From positions 1 through 45,633 of the forward strand of contig CALWPC010000001.1 in the NCBI GenBank assembly GCA_944383325.1: a stretch of 45,633 nt of DNA. The letters run 5' to 3'. Within the stretch, counting starts at the first letter, position 1. Each line of letters opens with the position of its first letter. Positions 1 through 7,411 of the stretch are shown here, in pieces. A model generated the notes under the pieces. The model was given only the letters and a program-made list of their open reading frames with translations, was not told the origin of the DNA and searched no databases. A program made the translations under genes and the position numbers. This DNA is from an uncultured Lachnospiraceae bacterium (GTDB lineage Bacteria; Bacillota; Clostridia; Lachnospirales; Lachnospiraceae).

Positions 1-52
1 CCATCATTTCCCGAAGGGCAGCTTTTTGTGGGGTATCTTTTTTCCTTGCCAT
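1..52 (-). CDS. IS256-like transposase, N-terminal 17 codons only (runs off window)
   Basis: Only the first 17 codons lie in the window (MARKKDTPQKAALREMM). The ATG at 52 is preceded on the minus strand by a good ribosome binding site (GGAGG, 8 nt upstream), so the start is solid. The Lys-rich opening resembles the N-terminus of IS256-family (mutator-type DDE) transposases common in Firmicutes, and the flanking 98-124 segment carries a TTTGTGTAAA stretch as found in IS256-type ends. Everything catalytic lies outside the window, so the family call rests on a short match from memory and on context. If right, the element sits just downstream of the AbiE toxin gene. Confidence 0.5.
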   Translation of the reverse strand, partial: MARKKDTPQKAALREMM

Positions 53-97
53 AAAATAAACCTCCAAACTGGTAAGTTTATCTTACATCAGTTTGAA

Positions 98-149
98 GGT
101 TTACACAAACTTTGGGATACTCCCAAATCTCTCGGGACTATCCTAAAGT
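98..149. repeat. Candidate IS end with imperfect inverted repeat
   Basis: Read on the minus strand, 98-124 gives GGGAGTATCCC followed by AAAGTTTGTGTAAACC, a plausible IS256-type terminal repeat. Directly beside it, 109-124 (ACTTTGGGATACTCCC) and 134-149 (GGGACTATCCTAAAGT) form a 16-bp inverted repeat with two mismatches. A second hairpin at about 60-101 lies in the leader of the transposase gene. The exact end of the element and its target duplication cannot be fixed without the other end. The 109-149 dyad might alternatively act as a transcription stop for the abiEii transcript, although no T-run follows it. Confidence 0.4.
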
Positions 150-174
150 ACTCACCCTTTCTAATCAATATTTA

Positions 175-1074
175 TTACACCATCCATAGTGAATTTTTAC
201 TATTCCATTGTTTCTGCCATTCGTCTTCATTCACAATCGCCTCAAATACAGGCTCAAGGAAAGTCCGTATCTCATCAATCACAACAGCAAACTCAAGCGT
301 ACCATCCTTGATATTCTTCAAAAAGTATTTCCACCGCTTTTGCATATCCTCATCTTCGGCAAGTGCCACAACCCGTTTGAAACGATCTCTGTCATAGGGC
401 GTTCCACGCCGATCTAATGTTCTCGTGATTGCCGTCTGCAATTTTGCACCATCGAAGTCAAAAGTTCTTGCAAGATAGTAAATATCGTAAAAGTCCTTCA
501 TCCGTCCTGTCAGCTCAAATCGTTGCAGAATAGCATCAAACTTTTCAGCAATCGTGCTTTCGAGAGAGTAGGTCATAATGACAGGAGCTTCAAAGTCTGG
601 AAGTTGCGTATTGATTTTACGTTCCTTGGCTCGTGGAACAATGACATCCCCGACACCAATATCCACATTAAACGGAACTCGAACATATTTTATCTGAGCG
701 ATAATCTGTGTACTGATACCATGATACTTTCTCTGCGGCGAGATTTCCTCAAACCCTTTCGCTTTCATAGAAATATAATCATTGCCCGTAGGCGTGTTGA
801 GGATACGGTTGATAAGAGCTTTCACATCATTTATCGAATTGGATGCTGCCCGCAGAAGAAAATCCACATCAATCGTAGCTCGGCTCTCAAAATTGGTGAG
901 CGTGTAAATGAACAGTCCGCCTTTGAGAATCAGATTATCCTCATATCCAGACTTTGAAAGCTTCCGCAGGAATTCCTCCTGCACAAAGAGCTGTAAGCAT
1001 TGCTGATAGCTGATACCAGACGCCTTTGCTTTATTCTTAAGCTTCGCAAGGACAGAAGCTGCTAGATCTGCCAT
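175..1074 (-). CDS. abiEii: AbiEii/AbiGii-family nucleotidyltransferase toxin (type IV TA)
   Basis: This is a 299-residue member of the AbiEii toxin family (DUF1814, a DNA polymerase beta-like nucleotidyltransferase). Visible motifs in order are LKGG near residue 50, the metal-binding T-I-D-V-D-F at about 67-72, V-D-I-G-V-G-D at 137-143, E-K-F at 177-179 and R-M-K-D-F-Y-D-I-Y at 191-199. These match the four conserved motifs of AbiEii toxins. The ATG at 1074 is chosen because it overlaps the antitoxin stop by one base (TAATG), a classic coupled start; an in-frame GTG at 1083 is the alternative. Related AbiEii/MenA-type enzymes are reported to add nucleotides to tRNA acceptor ends. Growth arrest and phage abortive infection are the family roles; activity here is inferred. 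The gene looks intact. Confidence 0.88.
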   Translation of the reverse strand: MADLAASVLAKLKNKAKASGISYQQCLQLFVQEEFLRKLSKSGYEDNLILKGGLFIYTLTNFESRATIDVDFLLRAASNSINDVKALINRILNTPTGNDYISMKAKGFEEISPQRKYHGISTQIIAQIKYVRVPFNVDIGVGDVIVPRAKERKINTQLPDFEAPVIMTYSLESTIAEKFDAILQRFELTGRMKDFYDIYYLARTFDFDGAKLQTAITRTLDRRGTPYDRDRFKRVVALAEDEDMQKRWKYFLKNIKDGTLEFAVVIDEIRTFLEPVFEAIVNEDEWQKQWNSKNSLWMV

Positions 1075-1682
1075 TACAACCACACTCCAATCATTTCTTT
1101 TACTCGTTTTTGTACACGCAATACTTTTGCGTATTCCATAAGGTTTGGTATATTTTTCTTCGGGTCTTTTACATACCCTTGTATTGCCTTGTTGAAAATT
1201 TCCTTATCCATCTTGTTCATATTCCGCAGTACATCACAGATGGTACGGTCACGGTCATAGATACGAACATCGACAAAATCAATTTTACCTGTCGTCTCTC
1301 CAAGGGTGACTAAAGCAGGCTCGACACGATATGCTTTTATAAACGGGTAATCAATATTGGTACGATTTCTTGAAGAGTTCTTATCAATTGTAATATTCCA
1401 TTCGGCAGGGTTGCGGTCACTGTAACCGTAGTAAAACAGTGCCGTTTCCATACAAAGGACAGCATCGGGAAAAAGGCGATTGATTAAAATTACTTCTGAA
1501 TCGCCGTAACCCTCTACCCAATGATAGTAGCCCCGTTTTACTTTTTCTATCACACCTGCTTCAAGCATTCTTTGAATATCCCTATAAAACAGCTTTTCGG
1601 CGTTAAGCTGTGCAGTTGTCATAATATAATTGTAATTAGAAAAAACTTTACGCAAAAAACGAATGTCTTTGTCATCAAGCAT
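1074..1682 (-). CDS. abiEi: AbiEi-family antitoxin and transcriptional repressor
   Basis: This 202-residue protein has an N-terminal winged-helix region (about residues 1-55, with a Q-R-M-L-E-A-G-V-I-E-K-V-K-R-G-Y-Y wing). Its C-terminal domain includes the Y-D-R-D-R-T-I-C-D-V-L-R segment typical of AbiEi antitoxins. In the characterised type IV system the antitoxin neutralises growth inhibition without needing stable binding to the toxin, and it represses the operon by binding repeats in the promoter. The start at 1682 follows AGGAGTGGAATT, a good ribosome binding site. It is the first gene of a two-gene operon and shares one base with abiEii. A matching promoter with repeated boxes lies just upstream. 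Confidence 0.88.
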   Translation of the reverse strand: MLDDKDIRFLRKVFSNYNYIMTTAQLNAEKLFYRDIQRMLEAGVIEKVKRGYYHWVEGYGDSEVILINRLFPDAVLCMETALFYYGYSDRNPAEWNITIDKNSSRNRTNIDYPFIKAYRVEPALVTLGETTGKIDFVDVRIYDRDRTICDVLRNMNKMDKEIFNKAIQGYVKDPKKNIPNLMEYAKVLRVQKRVKEMIGVWL

Positions 1683-1724
1683 AATTCCACTCCTGTACTA
1701 AACTGAACATAAATCATTCAACGA

Positions 1725-1819
1725 TTGTGTGCTTTACTACATTATACGCAATTATCAATAAAAAATCAACCGTAGTAAACCAAACAATTTTAAATGTTTC
1801 AGTTGTGTGATTTACTACA
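1725..1819 (-). promoter_or_regulatory. Three repeat boxes bracketing the abiE promoter (candidate AbiEi operators)
   Basis: TTGTGTGCTTTACTACA at 1725-1741 and TTGTGTGATTTACTACA at 1803-1819 are direct copies (16 of 17 identical, 78 bp apart). A third copy of the core, CGTAGTAAACCA at 1771-1782, lies in inverted orientation. The first copy abuts the -10 hexamer and the inverted copy abuts the -35. This placement suits a repressor that occludes polymerase. Assignment to AbiEi is by analogy with the published autorepression of AbiE operons. Confidence 0.65.
1741..1769 (-). promoter_or_regulatory. abiEi-abiEii promoter
   Basis: On the minus strand there is TTGATT (1769-1764), a 17-bp spacer and TATAAT (1746-1741), which is close to the sigma-A consensus. 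Transcription would begin around 1734, about 50 nt before the abiEi start. Confidence 0.75.
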
Positions 1820-1826
1820 AAATTTT

Positions 1827-1860
1827 AGCCTGCTTGTCCGAGCAAACAAACAAGCAGGCT
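1827..1860. terminator. Perfect 11-bp hairpin upstream of the abiE operon
   Basis: AGCCTGCTTGT (1827-1837) and ACAAGCAGGCT (1850-1860) form a perfect stem with a 12-nt loop. Flanking A/T-rich sequence on both sides (AAATTTT, TTAAATTT) suits a factor-independent, possibly bidirectional terminator. It separates the abiE promoter from the gene remnant to its right. Confidence 0.55.
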
Positions 1861-1922
1861 ATCTTAAATTTGAAGCTCTAAATAGCAATCCAAAGATGCT
1901 GTGACATAAAGATTTATGGTCC

Positions 1923-2169
1923 TTAAAGTGCCACAAACCACGGTGCCATAAGGCTTTTCTGAATTTCGGGAGAGAGCTTGTCCATCTCATTTCTTTATTC
2001 TTTCATAGCTTCCCATACGATGTATCAGCACACCGTAGTGGTCGGGCTTATCCGCATATTTCTCAATATGGCAAATTTCTGATGCTTCTGTGAGAAGTTT
2101 ATTTAATGCAACCTTGCCGTATGCTATAATTAAGGGGAAGCCATTATCTGTATTGATTAATAAACATGT
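1923..2169 (-). pseudogene. Frameshifted gene remnant, family not recognised
   Basis: On the minus strand from 2169 an open frame without a start reads TCLLINTDNGFPLIIAYGKV and continues through DKPDHYGVLIHRMGSYERIKK to a TGA at about 1992. Skipping one base in the AAGAAATGAG run restores an open frame, EMDKLSPEIQKSLMAPWFVA, ending at the TAA at 1923-1925. The residue composition on both sides of the shift looks protein-like, so this is probably the tail of a real gene that lost its 5' end and gained one base. It recalls small accessory proteins of integrative elements, but I cannot name a family. It fits the degraded mobile edge of this region. Confidence 0.5.
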
Positions 2170-2260
2170 TCATGAAAGACTTACTACAGATTTGGATATA
2201 TTATGCCCCCAAAAAGAATGTAAAAAATGTAGATATGTTTAAAAATGAGGATTGGAAGAA

Positions 2261-2797
2261 ATGAAGGATAGGGCAATTATAAGAGATGCAAAATTAGAAG
2301 ACGCAGAACGTATTTTGGAAATCTATGAATATTATGTGAGACATACTGCCATTACCTTTGAGTATGCTGTACCCGCCCTCCGAGATTTTCAGGAGCGAAT
2401 GAAGAACACGCTCGAAACGTATCCATATCTTGTCATTGAAGCAGATGGGGTCATTTGGGGCTATGCCTATGCCGGGCCATTTATCGGGCGTGCGGCGTAT
2501 GACTGGTCATCTGAAACGACAATATATCTTGACCCGGCTGCACAGGGTTATGGTCTCGGACGGAAAATATATGAGGCGCTTGAAGGCCGATTAAAGCAAA
2601 TGGGTATTTTAAATTTGTATGCCTGTATCGGGTACCCGCAAACAGAAGATGAATACCTGACTAGAAACAGCGCGGAATTTCATGTGCACCTGGGGTTTGT
2701 TCAAGTTGGAGAATTTCATAAATGCGGTTACAAATTTGGCCGGTGGTACAATATGATTTGGATGGAAAAAATCATCGGCTCCCATCTCGAACATTAA
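2261..2797 (+). CDS. GNAT N-acetyltransferase, phosphinothricin/methionine-sulfone type
   Basis: This 178-residue protein has the fold order of the PAT/YncA group of GNAT enzymes. It starts with I-R-D-A-K-L-E-D-A and contains T-I-Y-L-D-P-A-A-Q-G-Y-G-L-G-R-K near the middle, the acetyl-CoA pyrophosphate-binding loop. An F-H-x-H-L-G-F and F-H-K-C-G-Y-K segment near the end is typical of this subgroup. Such enzymes acetylate the amino group of L-phosphinothricin, methionine sulfone or sulfoximine with acetyl-CoA. The ATG at 2261 is preferred over an in-frame TTG at 2252 because the GGAAG signal precedes it. The gene stands alone before the biotin operon. Exact substrate is not deducible. Confidence 0.82.
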   Translation: MKDRAIIRDAKLEDAERILEIYEYYVRHTAITFEYAVPALRDFQERMKNTLETYPYLVIEADGVIWGYAYAGPFIGRAAYDWSSETTIYLDPAAQGYGLGRKIYEALEGRLKQMGILNLYACIGYPQTEDEYLTRNSAEFHVHLGFVQVGEFHKCGYKFGRWYNMIWMEKIIGSHLEH

Positions 2798-2819
2798 AAT
2801 TATGAAACGAATCTTTTGA

Positions 2820-2851
2820 TTGTAAACTTATTGACATAGTTTGGTTGACAA
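2820..2851 (+). promoter_or_regulatory. BirA operator (biotin box)
   Basis: TTGTAAAC (2820-2827), a 16-bp gap and GTTGACAA (2844-2851) form a dyad with one mismatch. This agrees in sequence and spacing with the known BirA operator form (TTGTAAACC-N-GGTTTACAA class). It overlaps the -35 hexamer of the birA promoter, so biotinyl-AMP-bound BirA would block polymerase. Confidence 0.85.
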
Positions 2852-2873
2852 TAAGAACGGGAACTGTTATATT
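2845..2873 (+). promoter_or_regulatory. Promoter of the birA-bioYBDA operon
   Basis: TTGACA (2845-2850), a 17-bp spacer and TATATT (2868-2873) give a near-consensus sigma-A promoter about 25 bp before the birA start. Its -35 lies inside the right half of the BirA box. Confidence 0.8.
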
Positions 2874-2898
2874 TGATGGTGTTTGAAAGGATGATAAG

Positions 2899-3873
2899 AT
2901 GACAACGAAAGAACAGCTGCTCGCCTTATTCGAGGCAAACAGAGGCGTTTATTTTTCCGGTGAGGAGATTGCTAGGAAACTCTCCGTATCCAGGGCTGCT
3001 GTCTGGAAAGCGGTCAAGACACTTCAGAACGAAGGCTATGCCATTGATGCGGTGACAAATAAGGGGTACTGCCTGTCTGCCCAGACGGATATATTATCGG
3101 CTCAGGGGATTCAAAAATATTTGAACACGGAGATAAAAGACATGAAGATCTCCGTTTTGCCAACCGTATCTTCTACAAATTCTTTTGTTCGGGAACAGGC
3201 AAACAATGGCGCTGCTCCAAACAGCCTTGTTGTAGCAAATGAGCAAACTGCCGGGCGGGGCAGAGTGGGACGCAGTTTTTACTCGCCGAAAGACACGGGA
3301 GTATATATGAGTTTGCTGCTCCGGCCGAAACAGTATTCGGCCGAACAGGCGGTCAGTATCACGACCATGGCGGCGGTTGCCGTCTGTGAGGCGATTGAAG
3401 CGGTATCCGGTGAAAAAGCAGAAATTAAATGGGTTAATGATATTTTTGTCCGCGGGAAAAAAGTCTGCGGAATTTTAACAGAGGGATCGTTTGGCCTGGA
3501 AAGCGGAATGTTGGAATATGCCGTTTTGGGCATTGGAATCAATCTTTATCAGCCCGAGAGCGGATTTTCCGAGGAATTGCAGCCGATAGCCGGGGCGATA
3601 TTCACAGCCCGCCGCAATGATGCCAAAAACCGTCTTGTTTCAGAATTTTTGAACCGTTTTTACGGATATTACGCCGAATCATACCAGAGCAGTTATGTGG
3701 AACAGTACCGAAAACGCTGCTTTGTCATTGGCAGGCAAGTGACTTTAATATCGGCGAATGAATCCAAAGAGGCGGTTGTGCTTGGCATAGACGACCGTTG
3801 CCGTCTGTTGGTGAAATATCTCGATGGCACAGAAGATTGCTGCTCATCCGGGGAAATCAGCATTCGTTTTTAA
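2899..3873 (+). CDS. birA: Bifunctional biotin-protein ligase and biotin operon repressor
   Basis: The 324 residues hold an N-terminal winged helix-turn-helix (about 18-60, S-R-A-A-V-W-K-A-V-K), a central ligase domain and a C-terminal SH3-like domain. The ligase signature G-R-G-R-V-G-R-S-F lies at 119-127 and K-W-V-N-D at 177-181. The enzyme makes biotinyl-5'-AMP and transfers biotin to a lysine of biotin carboxyl carrier proteins. With the HTH present it also represses biotin genes. The ATG at 2899 follows AAAGGATG. It is the first gene of a tight operon (15 bp to bioY), and a BirA box lies upstream of birA itself, which implies autoregulation. Confidence 0.96.
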   Translation: MTTKEQLLALFEANRGVYFSGEEIARKLSVSRAAVWKAVKTLQNEGYAIDAVTNKGYCLSAQTDILSAQGIQKYLNTEIKDMKISVLPTVSSTNSFVREQANNGAAPNSLVVANEQTAGRGRVGRSFYSPKDTGVYMSLLLRPKQYSAEQAVSITTMAAVAVCEAIEAVSGEKAEIKWVNDIFVRGKKVCGILTEGSFGLESGMLEYAVLGIGINLYQPESGFSEELQPIAGAIFTARRNDAKNRLVSEFLNRFYGYYAESYQSSYVEQYRKRCFVIGRQVTLISANESKEAVVLGIDDRCRLLVKYLDGTEDCCSSGEISIRF

Positions 3874-3888
3874 AACAGGAGAGACACA

Positions 3889-4443
3889 ATGATCAGAGAA
3901 AAAACAAAAGAGTTAATTATGTGCGCTTTGTTTGTCGCCCTTATCGTGGCGGGAGCATTTATCAAAATCCCTATTCCCGTCGTACCGTTTACCCTGCAAT
4001 TATTGTTTACGATGATGGCGGGGCTTTTATTAGGAGGGAAATTAGGTGCTGTTTCTGTATGTATCTATATTGTGATGGGCCTTTTGGGGCTTCCGGTATT
4101 TGCTGAGGGAGGCGGTTTCGCTTATGTCTTGAAACCAAGCTTCGGTTATATTATCGGATTTGCGGTTGCCTCCTATGTTACAGGGACGATTGCCAATCGG
4201 GTTTCCAATCCGGGATATGCGAGGCTGCTCGCCGCAAATTTTATTGGCCTCGGAATTGTCTACTTATTTGGGATGGCGTATTACTACTTGATGAGTAATT
4301 TCTATCTTGGAAATCCAATCGGTCTTTGGCCGTTGTTCCTCTATTGTTTTCTATTGGCAGTGCCTGGCGATATTGTATTATGTATTCTCGGCGCATTACT
4401 TGGGAAACGGATGATTCCAATCATGAAAAGCGGCAGAATGTGA
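3889..4443 (+). CDS. bioY: Biotin transporter, ECF substrate-binding component
   Basis: This 184-residue, very hydrophobic protein has about six membrane segments, matching BioY, the S component of energy-coupling-factor biotin importers. I-P-I-P-V-V-P-F-T-L-Q near residue 27 and the glycine-rich G-L-L-L-G-G-K-L-G-A segment that follows are characteristic of the family. The start follows AGGAGAGACACA. It lies between birA and bioB, so uptake and synthesis are co-regulated. No EcfA/EcfT genes are nearby. The protein would use a shared ECF module encoded elsewhere or work alone at low capacity, as reported for some BioY proteins. Confidence 0.94.
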   Translation: MIREKTKELIMCALFVALIVAGAFIKIPIPVVPFTLQLLFTMMAGLLLGGKLGAVSVCIYIVMGLLGLPVFAEGGGFAYVLKPSFGYIIGFAVASYVTGTIANRVSNPGYARLLAANFIGLGIVYLFGMAYYYLMSNFYLGNPIGLWPLFLYCFLLAVPGDIVLCILGALLGKRMIPIMKSGRM

Positions 4444-4453
4444 GGATATTATA

Positions 4454-5422
4454 ATGAACGTAAAAACAATAACAAATAACGTGTTGTGCGGCAAACAAAT
4501 TACAAAAGAAGAAGCAATGTTTTTGTATGAGCAGCCGCTTGCAGAACTGTGCGAAAGCGCCGATAAAATCCGCCGGCACTTTTGTTCGAATCAATTTGAC
4601 ATTTGCACGATTATCAACGGCAAGAGCGGACGCTGTTCGGAAAATTGCAAGTTTTGTGCGCAGTCGGCTCATAATCATACCGGTGCCGCAGAGTACCCGC
4701 TGCTGTCGGCTGATGAAATCATAGCGCAGGCAAAAATAAATTTTGAACAAGGGGTGCTTCGTTATTCGATCGTCACTTCCGGCAGGAGGCTTTCCGATGC
4801 CGAAGTAGATCACATGTGCGAGACCGTGCGTAAAATTAAGAATGAGGTCGGCATTTCCGTCTGTGTTTCGTTTGGACTGCTGAGCGAACAACAGTTTCGG
4901 AAATTAAAGGAAGCCGGCGTGACACGGGTTCACAATAATCTGGAGACTTCCCGCAGATACTTTCCTCATATCTGCACAACGCATACGTTTGATGATAAAG
5001 TACAGGCTATTCGCGCGGCGCAGACAGCAGGCCTTTCAGTATGCAGCGGGGGGATCATGGGACTTGGAGAGACGCCGGAGGACAGAGTTGACATGGCGCT
5101 TTGTCTGCGGGAACTGGGGATTCAGAGTGTACCTGTGAATATGTTAAATCCGATTCCCGGCACGCCGTTTGAACATCACGTACAGCTGACACAGGAGGAA
5201 ATGCAAAGAATTGTGGCGGTATACCGTTTTATTCTTCCGGCAGCATCCATCCGCCTTGCGGGAGGAAGGGGATTGCTTCCCGATAAAGGCAGGAGCTGCT
5301 TTACGTCCGGCGCAAATGCGGCGATTTCGGGCGATATGCTGACAACTGCGGGAATTACTGCGCAGACGGATATGGAATTATTAAATGAACTTGGATATGA
5401 GGTGAAACTTTGCAATGAGTAA
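4454..5422 (+). CDS. bioB: Biotin synthase (radical SAM)
   Basis: The 322-residue BioB converts dethiobiotin to biotin by inserting sulfur. The radical-SAM cluster motif C-S-E-N-C-K-F-C lies at residues 61-68 (CX3CX2C) and is followed by A-Q-S-A as in other BioB proteins. Further conserved segments are S-V-C-V-S-F-G-L-L, H-N-N-L-E-T-S, C-S-G-G-I-M-G-L-G-E-T and R-L-A-G-G-R. These carry ligands of the auxiliary [2Fe-2S] cluster and the substrate pocket. The gene starts 10 bp after bioY and overlaps bioD by 8 bp, so it is firmly within the operon. Length is normal. Confidence 0.97.
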   Translation: MNVKTITNNVLCGKQITKEEAMFLYEQPLAELCESADKIRRHFCSNQFDICTIINGKSGRCSENCKFCAQSAHNHTGAAEYPLLSADEIIAQAKINFEQGVLRYSIVTSGRRLSDAEVDHMCETVRKIKNEVGISVCVSFGLLSEQQFRKLKEAGVTRVHNNLETSRRYFPHICTTHTFDDKVQAIRAAQTAGLSVCSGGIMGLGETPEDRVDMALCLRELGIQSVPVNMLNPIPGTPFEHHVQLTQEEMQRIVAVYRFILPAASIRLAGGRGLLPDKGRSCFTSGANAAISGDMLTTAGITAQTDMELLNELGYEVKLCNE

Positions 5423-6098
5423 AAATTTATTTATTACGGGGACAGGGACAGATATTGGAAAAACATATGTCACCGGTTTGATTTTAAAAAAATTTCAGAA
5501 AAACGGACAGAGCGCCGCTTATTACAAAGCGGCGATGAGCGGAAATGAACGCCGTCTCGACGGCAGTCTGATTCCGGGAGACGCGTTGCATGTGAAAACG
5601 GTTTCGGGGATTTCACAGCCGTTGCAGGAAATGTGCCCATACATATATGAAACAGCGGTTTCTCCTCATTTGGCATCGAAGATCGAGGGAAATCCTGTGG
5701 AAATGCAGCAGGTGCTTGATCATTTTGACAATGTTTGCAGCCGATATGATTATGTTACGGCGGAGGGTTCCGGTGGAATTCTTTGCCCGCTCCGCTTTGA
5801 TGAGCAGCAACTCTGGTTGGAGGATGTAATCAAGGCGCGCAGCTTAAACTGCCTGTTGATTGCGGACGCCGGACTTGGAACGATCAATTCGGTTGTGCTG
5901 ACCGCGGAATATATGAACGCCCATCATATGTCGCTGAAAGGCATCATTTTTAATCATTATGAACAGGGAAACAAGCTGCATGAGGATAATGTATTTATGT
6001 GTGAGGCGATGACCGGACTGAAAGTGCTTTGCTGTGTTCAGGACGGGGCGGCCGATCTGGATATTCCGTTTGAGGTATTGGAAGCGCTGTATGAATAG
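5415..6098 (+). CDS. bioD: ATP-dependent dethiobiotin synthetase
   Basis: This 227-residue protein closes the ureido ring of dethiobiotin from DAPA, CO2 and ATP. The P-loop is G-T-G-T-D-I-G-K-T at residues 9-17. A-E-G-S-G-G-I-L-C-P-L stands where most BioD proteins have E-G-A-G-G. K-A-A-M-S-G replaces the usual K-P-x-x-S-G substrate loop, a variant to note but not one that removes the lysine. The ATG overlaps the last eight bases of bioB, which suggests translational coupling. bioA follows after 14 bp. Confidence 0.94.
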   Translation: MSKNLFITGTGTDIGKTYVTGLILKKFQKNGQSAAYYKAAMSGNERRLDGSLIPGDALHVKTVSGISQPLQEMCPYIYETAVSPHLASKIEGNPVEMQQVLDHFDNVCSRYDYVTAEGSGGILCPLRFDEQQLWLEDVIKARSLNCLLIADAGLGTINSVVLTAEYMNAHHMSLKGIIFNHYEQGNKLHEDNVFMCEAMTGLKVLCCVQDGAADLDIPFEVLEALYE

Positions 6099-6112
6099 AA
6101 TGGAGGAAACTG

Positions 6113-7315
6113 ATGATTTGGTATCCGTATGAACAAATGAAGACGATGAAATCTCCTTATAAAATTGTAAATGCCGAGGGTGTTTATCTGTACACACAAG
6201 AGCGCAAATTGATTGATTCGGTATCTTCCTGGTGGAGTGTGATTCACGGTTATAAACATCCGGAACTTGACCATGCGATTGAAGCGCAGCTGAAACAGTT
6301 TGCCCATGTTATGCTCGGAGGGCTTACCCATGAACCGGTACAGCAATTATCTGATAAGCTGCAGAGTTGGCTTCCGGGGGATTTAGACTACTGTTTCTTT
6401 TCGGATTCCGGAAGTGTTGCTGTGGAGGTCGCTCTTAAAATGGCTCTGCAGTATTATATGAACCGGGAAGAGATGCAGCGCACGATGGTACTGGCTCTGG
6501 AGCATGCATATCATGGAGACACGTTTAAGACTATGGAGGTCGGTGATGATGAGGACTATCATTTTGTGTTAAAGGCATACGGAGACAATCCCAATGTCCT
6601 CCATATTCCTACAAAAATCAGTGCTCTGGAACAGGCTTTTGAACAATATCATGCGAAGCTGAATTGTTTTATTGTGGAACCGCTGCTCCAGGGCGCAGGC
6701 GGCATGCTGATGTATGATGTATCGTTTTTAAAACGGGCCAGGGAGCTTTGCGACCAGTACGGTGTGTTTCTCATTTTTGATGAAGTGGCCACCGGGTTTG
6801 GACGTACCGGAAACCGTTTTGTTGCTGACTTGGTTCTTCCAGACATTCTTGTCATTGGCAAGGCACTGACCGGCGGCTATATCGGCCATGCGGCTACGAT
6901 AGCAAACCGAAAAGTATTTGAAGGTTTTTATGATGAGAATCCCGATCACGCGCTTATGCACGGCCCTACGTTTATGGGCAATGCGCTTGCCTGCAGTGTG
7001 GCGCTGAAATCCATAGAGTTATTTGAAAAACAGGATTATATGTCGAAAATTCGCAAAATCGAAGAAATTACCCGCCGTGAACTGGAAGATTTTTCGGATC
7101 CGAGAATTAAAGAGGTGCGAATTATGGGGGGCTGCGTGTGTATTGAGGTTCATGATCCCGATACCATCAAGGGTTACCAACAGTTTGCTTTTGAGCGCGG
7201 CGTATTCAGCCGTCCGTTTTTAAATTATTTGTATGCCATGGTGCCGTATGTCATTGAAGAGGATGAATTGGTCAAGGTTTTGGCTACAATGAAAGACTGG
7301 TTTGCAAAAAAATAA
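6113..7315 (+). CDS. bioA: Adenosylmethionine-8-amino-7-oxononanoate aminotransferase
   Basis: A 400-residue class-III PLP aminotransferase that turns KAPA into DAPA using S-adenosylmethionine as amino donor. The BioA-type opening W-Y-P-Y-E-Q-M, the S-S-W-W-S-V-I-H-G-Y substrate segment, F-F-S-D-S-G-S-V-A-V-E at about 95-105, F-D-E-V-A-T-G-F-G-R-T and the PLP lysine in I-G-K-A-L-T-G-G-Y are all present. Start: GGAGGAAACTG precedes the ATG. It is the last gene of the operon, and a strong terminator follows within 15 bp. The bioF, bioC/H or bioW genes needed to make KAPA are absent here, so they lie elsewhere or KAPA is imported. Confidence 0.95.
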   Translation: MIWYPYEQMKTMKSPYKIVNAEGVYLYTQERKLIDSVSSWWSVIHGYKHPELDHAIEAQLKQFAHVMLGGLTHEPVQQLSDKLQSWLPGDLDYCFFSDSGSVAVEVALKMALQYYMNREEMQRTMVLALEHAYHGDTFKTMEVGDDEDYHFVLKAYGDNPNVLHIPTKISALEQAFEQYHAKLNCFIVEPLLQGAGGMLMYDVSFLKRARELCDQYGVFLIFDEVATGFGRTGNRFVADLVLPDILVIGKALTGGYIGHAATIANRKVFEGFYDENPDHALMHGPTFMGNALACSVALKSIELFEKQDYMSKIRKIEEITRRELEDFSDPRIKEVRIMGGCVCIEVHDPDTIKGYQQFAFERGVFSRPFLNYLYAMVPYVIEEDELVKVLATMKDWFAKK

Positions 7316-7326
7316 ATAATTGTATT

Positions 7327-7369
7327 AAAAAACGGACAATCATTCGTCACAGAATATTGTCCGTTTTTT
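7327..7369. terminator. Bidirectional terminator between bioA and the MerR gene
   Basis: AAAAAACGGACAAT (7327-7340) and ATTGTCCGTTTTTT (7356-7369) pair perfectly over 14 bp, with A and T runs at the two edges. It can end both the rightward biotin operon and the leftward dehydrogenase-regulator transcript. Confidence 0.9.
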
Positions 7370-7411
7370 ATGCAATTTTCCTTCACTGAGCGGTTGGGAT
7401 CGACGGAGACG

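Noticed and set aside
109-149. Inverted repeat read as a CRISPR-type repeat unit
   Set aside because: Only one inverted pair is present, with no spaced direct repeats; an IS end is the simpler reading.
2165-2263. A 32-codon plus-strand ORF (MFMKDLLQIWIYYAPKKN...) just before the GNAT gene
   Set aside because: No ribosome binding site, low-complexity composition, and it overlaps the minus-strand gene remnant.
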